Below, in pieces: positions 1-9,761 of a stretch of 64,000 bases of DNA. Both the position numbers and the translations under genes were made by a program. The DNA is from Halospeciosus flavus (GTDB lineage Archaea; Halobacteriota; Halobacteria; Halobacteriales; Halobacteriaceae): the NCBI RefSeq assembly GCF_029814175.1, contig NZ_CP122312.1:2418001-2482000 (forward strand), given 5' to 3'. A model generated the notes under the pieces. That model was given only the letters and a program-made list of their open reading frames with translations, was not told the DNA's origin and did no database searches. Every line of letters begins with the position of its first letter. The first letter of the stretch is position 1.

Positions 1-1205
1 TCGATGGTGTCGACCGGGACGACGCCGGCGGCCTTCCCGGGGCGTTCGGTCTTGATCTGCGTGCCGGTCGCGAGGAAGTCGTCGACGAGGTGCATCGTCG
101 CGGGGTGGACGCCCGCCGTCGCGAAGCCGTGGTTGCGCGAGCGGCCGTATCGGAGGCGGAATCCGCCCTCGCTGGAGGGGTGTCCGAACACCGGTCGGCC
201 GGCGATGAGGTCCCGGAGGAACTTCTTCGAGGAGTCGACGCGCGGTGGGCCGTCGGGTTCGGCGGACCCTTCGTCCGCGTCGGCGTCCCCCCCACCGTCC
301 TCGCCGTCGGTCTCGTCGTCGCCCTCGGCGGCCGACTCGTCCTCCGACTCGTTCCCCTCGTCCTCACCGATGGTGCCGTCGATGAGGTCCTGGAGCCACG
401 GCCAGTCGACCTCGTCGAGGTTGCGGGTGTAGCGCTGGATCTTCGGGGCTTTGAGCGCGATCCCCTCCGCGAGGACGAGACACATCCCGCCACGGGCGGA
501 GTTCGTGTCGATGCGTTCGAGGTCGCGAAAGCCCGAGACCTCCTCGTCGCCCGTCGCCTCCCCATCGAGCATGATGGGGCAGTTGCGGGCGATGAACTTC
601 GTCTCCTCGTCCTTCGGGGAGTACTGCAGGCCGGTCTCCTTGTCGTAGAGACCGACCTCCTCGGCGTAGCGTTCGACCTCCTGGTCGCGGGGTTTGAACT
701 CGTCGATGTCGAGGAGCGAGCGGGCGTAGTCGGCGACGAGCACGGAGAGCGCCTGGGCGGTCCCGCCGGCCGAGCGGATGGGACCGGCGTAGAAGACCGA
801 GACGAACTCCGTGCCGTCGTCGTTCTCCATCAGGTCGACGCGGTCGATGCCCTCGATGGGGGCCGCGACGACCCCCTCGGTGAGGAGCGCGACCGCGGTT
901 CGGACCGCGCCCTCGACCTTCCCGGCGCGGGTCTCGTAGTCGCCGACGGTGCCCTCGACGAAGTCCTCGACGAGTTCGAGGGCCGCCTCTTCGCGGGACA
1001 TCTCGCCCTCGAGTTCGCGCACGCGTTCGGCCACGCCGTCGATACCGAGGATGTTCTCGACACGGTCGGCCATGTCCTTGGCGACCGGAATCTCGACCTC
1101 GGGTTCGGGGTCCTGTCCGCGGCTCTTGGCTTCGCGCGCGACGCCGAGCGCCCGGTCCAGGCCGTCCTCCAGACGCTCGAAGTAGTCTTCGTCCTCGGGG
1201 CGCAT
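1..1205 (-). CDS. polD2: DNA polymerase D large subunit DP2, N-terminal part (runs off the left edge)
   Basis: Catalytic large subunit of the archaeal replicative polymerase PolD, which pairs with the DP1 subunit encoded at 40233. Only the first 401 residues are in the window; the family is usually well over 1,100 residues. The start is ATG at 1205 ([13 protein letters not shown]). Family-typical blocks are [20 protein letters not shown] (residues 134-153) and [20 protein letters not shown] (237-256). A very acidic low-complexity insert of about 40 residues (280-321) interrupts the conserved region, as is common in halophilic proteins. Inteins known from haloarchaeal DP2 genes would lie beyond the edge, so I cannot say whether one is present. 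Confidence 0.93.
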   Translation of the reverse strand, partial: MRPEDEDYFERLEDGLDRALGVAREAKSRGQDPEPEVEIPVAKDMADRVENILGIDGVAERVRELEGEMSREEAALELVEDFVEGTVGDYETRAGKVEGAVRTAVALLTEGVVAAPIEGIDRVDLMENDDGTEFVSVFYAGPIRSAGGTAQALSVLVADYARSLLDIDEFKPRDQEVERYAEEVGLYDKETGLQYSPKDEETKFIARNCPIMLDGEATGDEEVSGFRDLERIDTNSARGGMCLVLAEGIALKAPKIQRYTRNLDEVDWPWLQDLIDGTIGEDEGNESEDESAAEGDDETDGEDGGGDADADEGSAEPDGPPRVDSSKKFLRDLIAGRPVFGHPSSEGGFRLRYGRSRNHGFATAGVHPATMHLVDDFLATGTQIKTERPGKAAGVVPVDTI

Positions 1206-1269
1206 GCTGTGGGTGTCTCTCCTCGATACCCGCGATAGACTATTGAGGGTTGTGTTCTAGAAAACCGAC

Positions 1270-1689
1270 CTATAGCCAGAGATCGAGGTCGGTCGCGTCG
1301 TCGCGTTCGCGCTCCAGGGACTCCTCGAACTCGCGGAGATAGACCTCGCCGGCGAAGACGGTGCCCGCGTCGAGGTGGCCCGCGAGCGCCTGTCCGGAGC
1401 GTCGGGAGAGCACCGCGTGGGTGTGCGCGAACACGTCGCCGTCGAGGCGGGCGACGTTGCCCACACAGGAAGCGACTTCGAGCGGTTCGTCGTACTCGAC
1501 GGTCTCGTACTCGAACTCGTCCTGGTCGTAGTACAGGAGCGTCGCGTCCTGGACGGCGCCCATGGCGACGAACCACCCGGCCTCGACGCCCTCGTCGCGG
1601 GCCAGCCCCTCGATCTCCGTGCGCCAGTCCGCGCCGTGTTCGAGTCGGCCGACGAACTCGCGGCCGCCGGTGAACTCCTCGTAGTGCAT
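1270..1689 (-). CDS. PPC/DUF296 domain protein
   Basis: A 139-residue single-domain protein of the PPC (plants and prokaryotes conserved, DUF296) family. The diagnostic segment is residues about 94-122, containing FAHTHAVLSRRSG followed by GHLDAGTVFAGEVYL, which matches the family's His-containing trimer-core motif. Members are thought to be AT-hook-associated or metal-binding trimers; the function of the standalone archaeal form is unknown. I chose the ATG at 1689, because upstream in-frame codons give a basic, out-of-character peptide antisense to other features. It lies 64 bases upstream of polD2 on the same strand and may be co-transcribed with it. Confidence 0.8.
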   Translation of the reverse strand: MHYEEFTGGREFVGRLEHGADWRTEIEGLARDEGVEAGWFVAMGAVQDATLLYYDQDEFEYETVEYDEPLEVASCVGNVARLDGDVFAHTHAVLSRRSGQALAGHLDAGTVFAGEVYLREFEESLERERDDATDLDLWL

Positions 1690-1745
1690 ACGCGAAGTGG
1701 CGACGCCGGGCGTGAAAAAAGTAGCCACCCGGAGCGGAGTGCACC

Positions 1746-1913
1746 CTACTCCCAGGCTCGAAGCGACGTCGATCCCGTCGTCGGCATCGAGAGCCACGCC
1801 TCCTCGCTCTCGACGTCGGCGATGATGAGGCGTTCCTCGGCGCCGTCGTCGTCGACGGCGGCCATGACCTCGTGGTCGGCCGTACCCGGGACGGCCTGCG
1901 TGTCTGGTGCCAT
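1746..1913 (-). CDS. small acidic hypothetical protein (55 aa)
   Basis: A 55-codon ORF starting MAPDTQAVPGTADHEVMAAV and ending SLRAWE. It is acidic (runs such as DDDGAEE and DVESEEAW) with haloarchaeal codon bias, and fills the otherwise empty interval before the PPC gene on the same strand. The central part reads like one small beta-rich domain (EVMAAVDDDGAEERLIIADV). It resembles the many short conserved haloarchaeal proteins of unknown function; I cannot assign a role. Confidence 0.65.
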   Translation of the reverse strand: MAPDTQAVPGTADHEVMAAVDDDGAEERLIIADVESEEAWLSMPTTGSTSLRAWE

Positions 1914-2032
1914 GTCGCGTGACAGTCAGTGACAATCACATATAAGACCGTCGACTCGACAGTTCGACCACGACCCGAACTGAACGTACGTTGGGGTTTC
2001 CGCCGAAGAGAGTGTGAGACCCGTAACGGCAA

Positions 2033-2039
2033 CTTTATC
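2033..2039 (+). promoter_or_regulatory. TATA-box for the dipeptide transporter operon
   Basis: CTTTATC lies 28-34 bases before the ATG at 2067, the spacing expected for a leaderless or very short-leader haloarchaeal transcript. No Shine-Dalgarno site precedes that ATG. Confidence 0.5.
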
Positions 2040-2066
2040 AGCGTTGGTTTTCAATCAATTATTTGG

Positions 2067-3863
2067 ATGGCAGACACTGACAACCTCTCACGGCGACGAT
2101 TCCTGCAGGCGACCGGCGGTGCTGCGGCGGCGGGCGCCCTCGCAGGGTGTACCGGTGACGGCGGAGACACGACCACGACCACGACGACCACGACGAAGGA
2201 GCCGGAGAACGAGTTGAGTCTCATCAACTCGACGATCGACACGCTCGACCCCATCGCGGCGGCGGACACCGCGTCCGGGCGCGTCATCATGCAGCTCTTC
2301 GACGCCCTGACGAACTATCAGGACGGAACGACGACGATCACCAACCTGCTCACGAAGGGCTACGAGATCTCCGAGGACTACAAGACGTACACGTTCAACC
2401 TCGAGGAGAACGCGACGTTCCACAACGGCGACCCCGTGACGGCCAGCGACGTCGTCTACTCCTTCGAGCGACTCGCCGGTTCGTCGAACTCCCGGCGGTC
2501 GTCGTTCATCCTGTCCACGCTCGGCGTCAAACACGAGACCACCAGCGACGGGGAGTACAAGTCCGGTTCGCTCGCGGTCACTGCCGTCGACGAGAAGACG
2601 GTCAAAGTCGAACTCAAGAGCGCCTTCCACGCGTCGCTCCAGATGCTGGCGTACTCCTCCTTCTCCGTCGTCCCGGAAGGAATCGTCGGCGACATCCCTG
2701 GGTACGACGGCCGGGTGGAGTACCAGAAGTGGCAGGCGAACCCGTCGGGGACCGGCTCCGGCCCGTTCCAGTTCGACAAGTGGAGTTCCGGGACCGAAGC
2801 GCGCGTCACCGCGTACGACGACTACTACGGTGCGGCGCCGAAGGTGAACAGCGTCCACTGGCAGGTCATCGAGAACGACAACGCCCACTACAACTACGCG
2901 ATGAACAAGAATGCCGACATGTTCGGCATTCCGACGGCCTTCTACGACCCCGAGAAGGTCAGCGTCGAGCGAGAGACGCAGAAGGGCCAGAAACTCGGGA
3001 CGTACGGTCCGCTCCGTAACGGAGAGACGGCCAACTACGTCGGTGTTCCGACCATCAACACGTACTACATCGGCTTCAACATGGAGGCGGTTCCGAAGCC
3101 GGTCCGCAAGGCCGTCGCGTACGCGATGAACCAGCAGATGATGGTCGACCGGGTGTTCAAGGGACGCGGGCAGGCCGCCTACCACTTCACCCCGCCGAGC
3201 ATCTACCCCGGCGGCGCGGACCAGTACACCCAGCACGCCAAGGAGCAGTACCCGTACGGCTACAACGAGAGCCGACTCGACAAGGCGAAGCAGGTGATGG
3301 AAGAGGCGGGCTACAGCGAGAGTGAGCCGTACAAGCTCAACTGGCTGCAGTACACGTCCGACTCGTGGATGGAGATGGCGAAGATCCTGCGCGACCAACT
3401 CGCCAGCGCCCACATCGACATGCAGATCGAGCAGGCGACGTTCAACACGCTCCTCACCCGGGTCCGGAACGGGAACATGGAGGCGTTCACGCTCGGGTGG
3501 ATCGCCGACTGGCCGGCGCCGGACAACTTCCTCGCGCTGCTCGACCCGCCCCAGACGCAGACCGACGTGCCGGGCGGTTCCTCCTACATCAACTGGAGTT
3601 CGAAGACCGGCAGCGCGGCGACGCAGGCCGAACAGGCGTACGACGTCGTCCAGAACAACCAGAAGCCGACCGACGCGGACGAGAAGGCCCGCAACGAGGC
3701 CTACGTGAAGATCGAGGAGGCCAACTGGGAGGACGTGGGGATGCTCACCGTCAACCACTACATCGACGAGTTCTTCTGGTACGACACGGTCGCCGACTAC
3801 ACGCCGTTCGGCGGGATGGGCTTCAGCCGGCAGAAGCTCAACGACGTCGTCCTGAACGACTGA
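2067..3863 (+). CDS. dppA: dipeptide/oligopeptide ABC transporter substrate-binding lipoprotein
   Basis: 598-residue SBP family 5 extracellular solute-binding protein. The N-terminus carries a Tat motif (SRRRFLQ, residues 8-14) and a lipobox ending LAGC (Cys28), so it should be exported folded and anchored by lipid. A Thr-rich linker follows. The mature part contains family landmarks such as HNGDPVTASDVVYSFER and an internal LGWIADWPAPDN region typical of peptide-binding members. I chose the ATG at 2067 rather than the upstream in-frame start because it places the Tat signal at the very N-terminus and fits the TATA box. First gene of a five-gene import operon; the exact substrate is not visible. 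Confidence 0.92.
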   Translation: MADTDNLSRRRFLQATGGAAAAGALAGCTGDGGDTTTTTTTTTKEPENELSLINSTIDTLDPIAAADTASGRVIMQLFDALTNYQDGTTTITNLLTKGYEISEDYKTYTFNLEENATFHNGDPVTASDVVYSFERLAGSSNSRRSSFILSTLGVKHETTSDGEYKSGSLAVTAVDEKTVKVELKSAFHASLQMLAYSSFSVVPEGIVGDIPGYDGRVEYQKWQANPSGTGSGPFQFDKWSSGTEARVTAYDDYYGAAPKVNSVHWQVIENDNAHYNYAMNKNADMFGIPTAFYDPEKVSVERETQKGQKLGTYGPLRNGETANYVGVPTINTYYIGFNMEAVPKPVRKAVAYAMNQQMMVDRVFKGRGQAAYHFTPPSIYPGGADQYTQHAKEQYPYGYNESRLDKAKQVMEEAGYSESEPYKLNWLQYTSDSWMEMAKILRDQLASAHIDMQIEQATFNTLLTRVRNGNMEAFTLGWIADWPAPDNFLALLDPPQTQTDVPGGSSYINWSSKTGSAATQAEQAYDVVQNNQKPTDADEKARNEAYVKIEEANWEDVGMLTVNHYIDEFFWYDTVADYTPFGGMGFSRQKLNDVVLND

Positions 3864-4068
3864 CACGACCCCCCACGGGTCGTTCCGCACCACTTTTACG
3901 AACACCCAGTTCGGAGACGTATTTCGAAAATTTCGGAGACACGAACCGGAATCGAGCCGCGTTTTCACCGACACACGCGGCACACAAATCGGAAGACATA
4001 ATCCCCGCGTGCGCCGTACCCAACACCATGTGTCGCACGGCAAAAACTGCCACTGTTAGGTGGTCCCC

Positions 4069-5133
4069 ATGAGCAGGTGGCAGTACTTCGCACGACGCCT
4101 GCTCCTGTCCATCCCCGTCGTCGTCTTCGGGACGACCGTGACCTTCCTCATTATCTTCGCCGGACCCATCGACCCCGCCGCCGCAATTCTCGGACAGTCG
4201 GCGAGCGCGGCCGAACTCCAGAACGTCCGCGAACAACTCGGTCTCACCGAACCACTCTGGGAACAGTACATCGACTTCATGACGGACATGTTCCTCTTCC
4301 AACTGGGCGAGTCCTGGGTCATCAACTCCGGGACCCCGGCGACGGAGGTCATCTGGAACTACGCGCCGCGAACCATCTGGCTCGGCTTCTGGTCGGTCCT
4401 CATCGCCGTGTTCGTCGGCGTTCCGCTCGGCTTCTACGCTGGGTTGAACCCGAACACGGGGATGGACTACCTCGCCTCGCTGGGCGGCATCGTCTGGCGT
4501 GCGATGCCGAACTTCTGGCTCGCGGTCATCCTCGTGAGCGTCCTCTCGCAGTCACAGCGGTTCTTCTTCGGCTTCCAGTGGGCGACGTGGCTCGTGGAGA
4601 CGAACATCGTCACGCCGCCGAACCTCGCCTTCCTCCAGTACCCAGTCGAGGCCATCACCGACCCCGTCGACTGGTGGTGGTCCATCGACGACGACGGTTC
4701 GTTCGTCGCCGCGACCAAGCAGATCTTGCCCGCTGCGCTCGTCCTCGGTTCGGCGTCGATGGGCAACGAGATGCGTATCGGCCGGACCGCCGTGTTGGAG
4801 ACCATCAACTCCGACTACGTCGAGACGGCGAAGGCGAAGGGTCTCGCGGGGCGCACCATCGTCTGGAAGCACGTCTTCCGCAACGCGCTCATCCCGCTGG
4901 TCCCCATCATCACCGGCGAGGCGTTCCTCCTGCTCGGCGGGTCCGTCGTCGTCGAACTCGTCTTCGCCATCAACGGCCTGGGGTACCTCTTCTTCCAGGC
5001 CGCGGTCCAGGGCGACCTCCCGCTGGTGGGGACGCTGATGTACCTCTTCATCCTGCTCCTCGTCGGCGTGAACATCCTGCAGGACTTGCTCTACACCCTC
5101 ATCGACCCGCGCGTCGGGTACGAAACCGAGTGA
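4069..5133 (+). CDS. dppB: dipeptide/oligopeptide ABC transporter permease (DppB type)
   Basis: 354-residue inner permease of the BPD_transp_1 superfamily. The first membrane helix starts near residue 9 (RRLLLSIPVVVFGTTVTFLI), as in DppB/OppB. The cytoplasmic EAA loop, which docks the ATPase, is visible as ETAKAKGLAGRTIVWKHVFR. An upstream in-frame GTG at 4060 would add three residues; I prefer ATG 4069 because a GGTGG Shine-Dalgarno-like stretch lies at 4059-4063. About 205 bases separate it from dppA, more than elsewhere in the operon. This permits processing or an internal promoter so that binding protein can be made in excess. Confidence 0.92.
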   Translation: MSRWQYFARRLLLSIPVVVFGTTVTFLIIFAGPIDPAAAILGQSASAAELQNVREQLGLTEPLWEQYIDFMTDMFLFQLGESWVINSGTPATEVIWNYAPRTIWLGFWSVLIAVFVGVPLGFYAGLNPNTGMDYLASLGGIVWRAMPNFWLAVILVSVLSQSQRFFFGFQWATWLVETNIVTPPNLAFLQYPVEAITDPVDWWWSIDDDGSFVAATKQILPAALVLGSASMGNEMRIGRTAVLETINSDYVETAKAKGLAGRTIVWKHVFRNALIPLVPIITGEAFLLLGGSVVVELVFAINGLGYLFFQAAVQGDLPLVGTLMYLFILLLVGVNILQDLLYTLIDPRVGYETE

Positions 5134-5137
5134 AACC

Positions 5138-6610
5138 ATGAGTCACACTACTACCGACACCGAGGACGTCTCGTTCCGACGGCGTCTCGCGGAACACCCC
5201 CGACCCGCGGCCATCTGGGCCGCCGTACTCGCCGTCCTCCTCGCACTCGAGTTCGGCGCACTCGTCCACTTCGGGTTCGAGGTGCTCCACGCCGTCGCGA
5301 AGTCCATCCCGGGGAAGCCACTGACCGGACTCCTGCTGGCGGCCATCGAGGCCGCCGCGGACATCCCGACGCTGCTCTCCCGCGAACTCGTCGCCAACCA
5401 GGGCTACTGGAACGGCGAGCACTGGGTGAACACCTTCCACGTCTTCGACGTGTTCTACCTCTCGCCGAAGCACGCCTGGCTCCTCCGCGTGCTCCTCGTG
5501 TACGCCTACGCGTTCACCCTGCTCTGGTGGGTCTGGCGCGGGTTCCAGACCTACCGAACGCACTACCGCACCGCCGACTGGACGCCACGCGACGACCAGA
5601 TCGACCGCTTCAGCCGGCACACCTGGGGGAAGTTCGGCGCCGTCGTCGTCTTCGGGTTCATGGTGATGGCCCTCTTCGCGCCGACCCTCTCGCCGACGAC
5701 CCTCCAGCAGAACATCCTCGACCCCTACTCCTACCAGCTCAAGTACTGGTCCGAGAGCGCGAAGGCCGTCGAGCAGACGCTCGTCGGGCAGGCCAACCTC
5801 CGGTCGGCCTCGCAGGGGTCGCCCGACAACAACGTCGGTCCGTGGAGCTACGACCAGTTCGGTCGCTTCCACCCCTTCGGGACTCTCACGACCGGGAAGG
5901 ACCTGTTCACCTTCATGATGTACGGCTCGCGCATCTCGCTGTTCATCGCGCTCGGCAGCATGGCGCTGGCCGCGTTCGTCGCGTCGCTGCTCGCGATGGT
6001 CACCGCCTACTACAAGGGCCTGGTCGACCTCGTGACCGTCGTCCTCTCCGACGGCGTCCAGTCGCTGCCGGTCCTCATGATCATCATCCTCCTGTCGGTC
6101 GTCTTCTCCGATACGTGGATCGCGAACGTCTACAACGGCGCGCTCTTGCTGTTGTTCATCTTCGCGCTCATCTACTGGCCGTACCTCTGGCGCTCCGTGC
6201 GCGGTCCCGCCTTCCAGGTCGCAGAGGAGGAGTGGATCGACGCCGCGAAGAGCTACGGTCAGACCCCACTGAAGATTATGCAAAAGCACATGGCACCCTA
6301 CATCGTCGGCTACCTGCTCGTCTACGGGTCGATGAGTCTCGGCGGCATCATCATCAGCGTCGCCTCGCTGTCGTTCCTCGGTCTCGGCATCACGCCGCCG
6401 ACCCCCGAGTGGGGGCGGGCGGTCAGCGCCGGACAGCCGTACGTCGCGACGGCGTCGTGGCACATCGCGCTCATCCCCGGTATCCTCATCACCATCGTCG
6501 TGACCGGGTTCAACGCGTTCGGCGACGGCGTCCGCGACGCCATCGACCCGCAGTCCGAGGGTGAAGGGGGGTCGGCTGACGAGGCCGCGGCCGCAGGGGG
6601 TGGTGGGTGA
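5138..6610 (+). CDS. dppC: dipeptide/oligopeptide ABC transporter permease (DppC type, extended N-terminus)
   Basis: 490 residues, well above the roughly 300 usual for DppC. The extra length is an N-terminal region of about 170 residues with two additional predicted membrane helices (around 22-45 and 110-132), before the normal DppC start near DDQIDRFSRHTWGKFGAVVV. The EAA loop reads EEEWIDAAKSYGQTPLKIMQ. The gene starts 4 bases after dppB ends, and its stop overlaps the next start by one base (TGATG), indicating translational coupling. The protein ends in a Gly/Ala-rich acidic tail. Confidence 0.92.
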   Translation: MSHTTTDTEDVSFRRRLAEHPRPAAIWAAVLAVLLALEFGALVHFGFEVLHAVAKSIPGKPLTGLLLAAIEAAADIPTLLSRELVANQGYWNGEHWVNTFHVFDVFYLSPKHAWLLRVLLVYAYAFTLLWWVWRGFQTYRTHYRTADWTPRDDQIDRFSRHTWGKFGAVVVFGFMVMALFAPTLSPTTLQQNILDPYSYQLKYWSESAKAVEQTLVGQANLRSASQGSPDNNVGPWSYDQFGRFHPFGTLTTGKDLFTFMMYGSRISLFIALGSMALAAFVASLLAMVTAYYKGLVDLVTVVLSDGVQSLPVLMIIILLSVVFSDTWIANVYNGALLLLFIFALIYWPYLWRSVRGPAFQVAEEEWIDAAKSYGQTPLKIMQKHMAPYIVGYLLVYGSMSLGGIIISVASLSFLGLGITPPTPEWGRAVSAGQPYVATASWHIALIPGILITIVVTGFNAFGDGVRDAIDPQSEGEGGSADEAAAAGGGG

Positions 6611-7725
6611 TGTCGGACGCCGACTCCCCCGCGCCCTCGACGGTCGCGAGCGAGACGGACGAGGAACCGGTCCTCGCCGTCGAGAACCTCCGGACGACGT
6701 TCTACACGGACAAGGAGACCATCCGCGCGGTCGACGGCATCAGTTTCGACATCGGGCCGGGCGAGACGGTCGGAATCGTCGGCGAGTCCGGGAGCGGGAA
6801 GTCCGTCACCGCCCGCTCCATCATGGGTCTCGTCGACGCACCGGGCCGCGTCGAGGACGGGTCGTCCATCCGGTTCAAGGGCGAGGAACTCGTCGGGAAG
6901 TCCCCCGAGCAGTGGCGCGAGATCCGTGGGAACGGCATCGCGATGGTGTTCCAGGACCCCCTCTCCTCGCTGAACCCCGTCTACACCGTCGGGAACCAGA
7001 TCAAGGAGGCCGTTCGGCTCCACCGCGACAAGCGCGGGCAGGAGGCGACCGACGTCGCCATCGAACTCCTCGAAGCGGTCGGAATTCCGGACGCCGCACG
7101 CCGGTTGAAGGAGTATCCCCACCAGTTCTCCGGCGGGATGCGCCAGCGCGCGATGATCGCGATGGCGCTGGCCTGCGACCCGGAACTCCTCATCTGCGAC
7201 GAGCCGACCACCGCACTCGACGTGACCATCCAGGCCCAGATCCTCCAACTCCTCAAGGACCTCCAGGAGGAGCGTGACCTCTCCATCATGTTCATCACCC
7301 ACGACATGGGCGTCATCGCCCAGGTCGCGGACCGCGTGAACGTGATGTACGCGGGCGAAATCGTCGAGAGCGCGCCGGTCGTCGAGCTGTTCGAGGACCC
7401 GCGTCACCCCTACACGCGAGGGCTCCTCCGGTCGATTCCGGGGCGCCAACAGGGCGAGCGGCTGGAGACTATCGAGGGCGACGTCCCGACGCCGACGGAG
7501 GAGCCGACGTACTGTCGCTTCGCCCCCCGGTGTCCGAAGGCGTTCGAGGACTGTGAGGCGGTCCACCCAGTCAGCGTGCCCGTCGAGTCGGGCGCCACGG
7601 ACCACACCGCCGCCTGCCTCCTCTACCCCGAGGACCGCTCGCGGGAGGAGGCCGTCGAGTTGCACCGTTCGCGAGGCACAGACGCCGACGCCGACACCAC
7701 CGCCGACGCGGAGGACGACCAATGA
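6610..7725 (+). CDS. dppD: dipeptide/oligopeptide ABC transporter ATP-binding protein (DppD type)
   Basis: 371-residue ATPase. Walker A is GESGSGKS, the signature is [12 protein letters not shown], and Walker B is [14 protein letters not shown]-terminal oligo_HPY region holds a four-Cys cluster (C-x5-C-x6-C-x19-C, starting [10 protein letters not shown]). These features define the DppD/OppD half of the ATPase pair. The ATG at 6610 overlaps the dppC stop by one base; a GTG one codon upstream is the alternative. It ends with a Thr/Asp-rich tail overlapping the start of dppF by 4 bases. Confidence 0.93.
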   Translation: MSDADSPAPSTVASETDEEPVLAVENLRTTFYTDKETIRAVDGISFDIGPGETVGIVGESGSGKSVTARSIMGLVDAPGRVEDGSSIRFKGEELVGKSPEQWREIRGNGIAMVFQDPLSSLNPVYTVGNQIKEAVRLHRDKRGQEATDVAIELLEAVGIPDAARRLKEYPHQFSGGMRQRAMIAMALACDPELLICDEPTTALDVTIQAQILQLLKDLQEERDLSIMFITHDMGVIAQVADRVNVMYAGEIVESAPVVELFEDPRHPYTRGLLRSIPGRQQGERLETIEGDVPTPTEEPTYCRFAPRCPKAFEDCEAVHPVSVPVESGATDHTAACLLYPEDRSREEAVELHRSRGTDADADTTADAEDDQ

Positions 7726-9056
7726 GCACGCAATCGAACCAGCAGACCGCGACCGAGTCCGACGACGACGTCCTCGTCGAGGTACGGGACCTGAAGAAGT
7801 ACTACGAGACGGGCGACCTCGTCGGCGGCAACCCGGTGAAGGCCGTCGACGGCGTGACCTTCGACGTGCGACGTGGCGAGACGCTCGGACTCGTCGGCGA
7901 GTCCGGTTGTGGGAAGAGTACCCTGGGTCGGACCCTCGTCCAACTCGAAACCGCCACCGACGGCGAAGTCCGTTTCGACGGCCGCGACGTGACGACACTC
8001 TCCGGCGCGGACCTCAAGGAGTGGCGCAAGAACGCCCAGATGGTGTTCCAGGACCCCGAGTCGAGTCTCAACGAGCGGATGACCGTCGGCGAGATCATCC
8101 GCGAGCCACTGGACGTCCACGACTGGAAGACCGCGGAGGAGCGCCGCGAACGTGTCCGCTACCTGCTCTCGAAGGTCGGCCTCCAGGAGGAACACTACTA
8201 CCGCTATCCCCACCAGTTCTCCGGCGGGCAGCGCCAGCGCATCGGCATCGCTCGCGCGCTCGCGCTCGAACCGGAGTTCATCGTCCTCGACGAACCGGTG
8301 AGTGCCCTCGACGTCTCCGTCCAGGCGCAGGTGCTCAACCTCCTCGAAGACCTCCAGGACGAGTTCGGGTTGACCTACCTGTTCATCGCCCACGACCTGA
8401 GCGTGGTCCGGCACATCTGCGACCGCGTCGCCGTGATGTACCTCGGACACATCATGGAACTGGGCGACGCCGAAGAGTTGTTCGTCGACCCGGCGAACCC
8501 CTACACCGCCTCGCTGCTCTCGGCCATCCCCGAACCGGACCCGACGGCGGAACGCGAACAGATCACCCTCCGCGGGACACCGCCGAGTCCGCGCGACCCG
8601 CCGCAGGGGTGTCCGTTCAGCACCCGCTGTCCGATGAAGATCCGCCCCGACGAGTACGAAGACGTCGACGACGAGGTGTGGGAGCGCGTCGAGACCTTCC
8701 GCGAGGTCGTCCGCGAGCGCACCCGCGCCGACCGCTCGCTGCGCGAAATCGTCAAGGAGAAACTCGGCCTCCACACCCGCTTCGCCGACGTCGGCGAGGT
8801 CGTCGACGACCTGTTCGCGGACGTCGACGTCCCTCGAACGGTCCAGACACACCTCGACGAGGCGGCGGACATGGTCGCCGCCGACGAGTTCGACGACGCC
8901 CGCGAGTACCTCTTCGAGGAGTTCGGCAGCGTCTGCGACCGCGAGAAGCCCGACTACCACGAGGTGAGCGAAGACGGTCGCGTGAGCTTCTGTCACCGCC
9001 ACGGCGACGAGTACGACGACCCGCGGACGTTCGTCGACGAGCGTCGGTTCCAGTAG
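7722..9056 (+). CDS. dppF: dipeptide/oligopeptide ABC transporter ATP-binding protein (DppF type) with split Cys cluster
   Basis: 444-residue partner ATPase: Walker A GESGCGKS, signature [12 protein letters not shown], Walker [13 protein letters not shown]. The C-terminal Cys cluster of this family is compact in the sister protein but is split here. Cys297 and Cys303 (GCPFSTRCP) are separated from Cys405 and Cys424 by about 100 residues of charged, helical sequence beginning [20 protein letters not shown], whereas in DppD the second and third cysteines are 7 residues apart. The rest is orthodox, so import function is likely retained. The ATG overlaps dppD by 4 bases. Last transporter gene of the operon. 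Confidence 0.93.
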   Translation: MSTQSNQQTATESDDDVLVEVRDLKKYYETGDLVGGNPVKAVDGVTFDVRRGETLGLVGESGCGKSTLGRTLVQLETATDGEVRFDGRDVTTLSGADLKEWRKNAQMVFQDPESSLNERMTVGEIIREPLDVHDWKTAEERRERVRYLLSKVGLQEEHYYRYPHQFSGGQRQRIGIARALALEPEFIVLDEPVSALDVSVQAQVLNLLEDLQDEFGLTYLFIAHDLSVVRHICDRVAVMYLGHIMELGDAEELFVDPANPYTASLLSAIPEPDPTAEREQITLRGTPPSPRDPPQGCPFSTRCPMKIRPDEYEDVDDEVWERVETFREVVRERTRADRSLREIVKEKLGLHTRFADVGEVVDDLFADVDVPRTVQTHLDEAADMVAADEFDDAREYLFEEFGSVCDREKPDYHEVSEDGRVSFCHRHGDEYDDPRTFVDERRFQ

Positions 9057-9059
9057 CCG

Positions 9060-9497
9060 ATGGTCGGCGCCGGCACGCCCGACGGGAACACGGGCGACGC
9101 ACGAGCGACGCTCGCCCGCAAACTCATCGACGCCGTCCAGTACGCCGTCGCCGTCACCGTGGTCGCCGCCGTCGTCTCGGCCGTCCCGAGTGTCCTCCTC
9201 GGGGCCGGACTCGTCGGCGTGAAGTACGGACTGTTCGTCCTCGGCTTCCTCGCGTTCGGCTACGCCTCCTTCCTCCTCCAGCCGGTGAAGCCGTGGAAGA
9301 GCGGGGGCCACCGTCGTGACCGCGAGGCCGGCGAGCCGACGCCGTTCCGGCGGTTCGTCCGCCGACTCCCGCCGGCCGCGTGGTTCCCCATCGAACCCGA
9401 GGAGCGCTTCGGGCGGGAAGTGAAGCTCCTGCTGGCGAGTGTCGTGATGCTCGCCGTCTCCTACGTGATGGAAGTGGTGTTCGGTGTCGGGGTGTGA
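9060..9497 (+). CDS. haloarchaeal membrane protein of unknown function
   Basis: 145 residues with two strongly hydrophobic segments near the N-terminus (about 28-55 and 56-77) and one at the C-terminus (about 122-143), joined by a basic/polar loop (SGGHRRDREAGEPTPFRRF). It starts 3 bases after dppF and so belongs to the same transcript, but I see no transporter motif. It could be an accessory of the importer or an unrelated passenger. I do not recognise a characterised family. Confidence 0.75.
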   Translation: MVGAGTPDGNTGDARATLARKLIDAVQYAVAVTVVAAVVSAVPSVLLGAGLVGVKYGLFVLGFLAFGYASFLLQPVKPWKSGGHRRDREAGEPTPFRRFVRRLPPAAWFPIEPEERFGREVKLLLASVVMLAVSYVMEVVFGVGV

Positions 9498-9591
9498 GAG
9501 ACGAGATTCGGAGACGGCGAGCACCGCAAGCCGTCGAGAATCTCGGAATTGCGAGCGGGAGGGAGCGACGCGACCGACACGCGAGCAGCGG

Positions 9592-9676
9592 TATCTCGGT
9601 GACCCCACACAACTCGGTTATCCGGTGCCATATCTCGGCAACGTCGCGCATATCTCGGTTATGCACCCACACAACT
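9592..9676. repeat. clustered short direct repeats in the 9498-9761 intergenic region
   Basis: An 11-base exact repeat CCCACACAACT occurs at 9604-9614 and 9666-9676, 62 bases apart. Between and beside them TATCTCGG occurs at 9592-9599, 9631-9638 and 9651-9658, with a related CTCGGTTAT at 9613-9621 that also matches the last copy (CTCGGTTAT at 9654-9662). The array sits downstream of the dpp operon and about 85-170 bases upstream of the next gene. It could be an operator array or remains of a duplicated regulatory unit. No coding potential is evident. Confidence 0.6.
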
Positions 9677-9761
9677 GAGAAATAGCGACGGCGACGGGAC
9701 ACGGCTCCAGCGAGTGTCCGAGAACGTCGTCCTTTAACGTCCGGACTGCCTATCGACACCC

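Noticed and set aside
2160..2200. Poly-Thr codon repeats after the dppA lipobox
   Set aside because: Thr-rich linkers behind Tat lipoboxes are ordinary in haloarchaeal lipoproteins (thiB has one as well).
2911..2929. Palindrome with 7-base arms (ATGCCGA / TCGGCAT) in dppA
   Set aside because: It lies inside a conserved coding segment (NADMFGIPT) and is explained by the codons.
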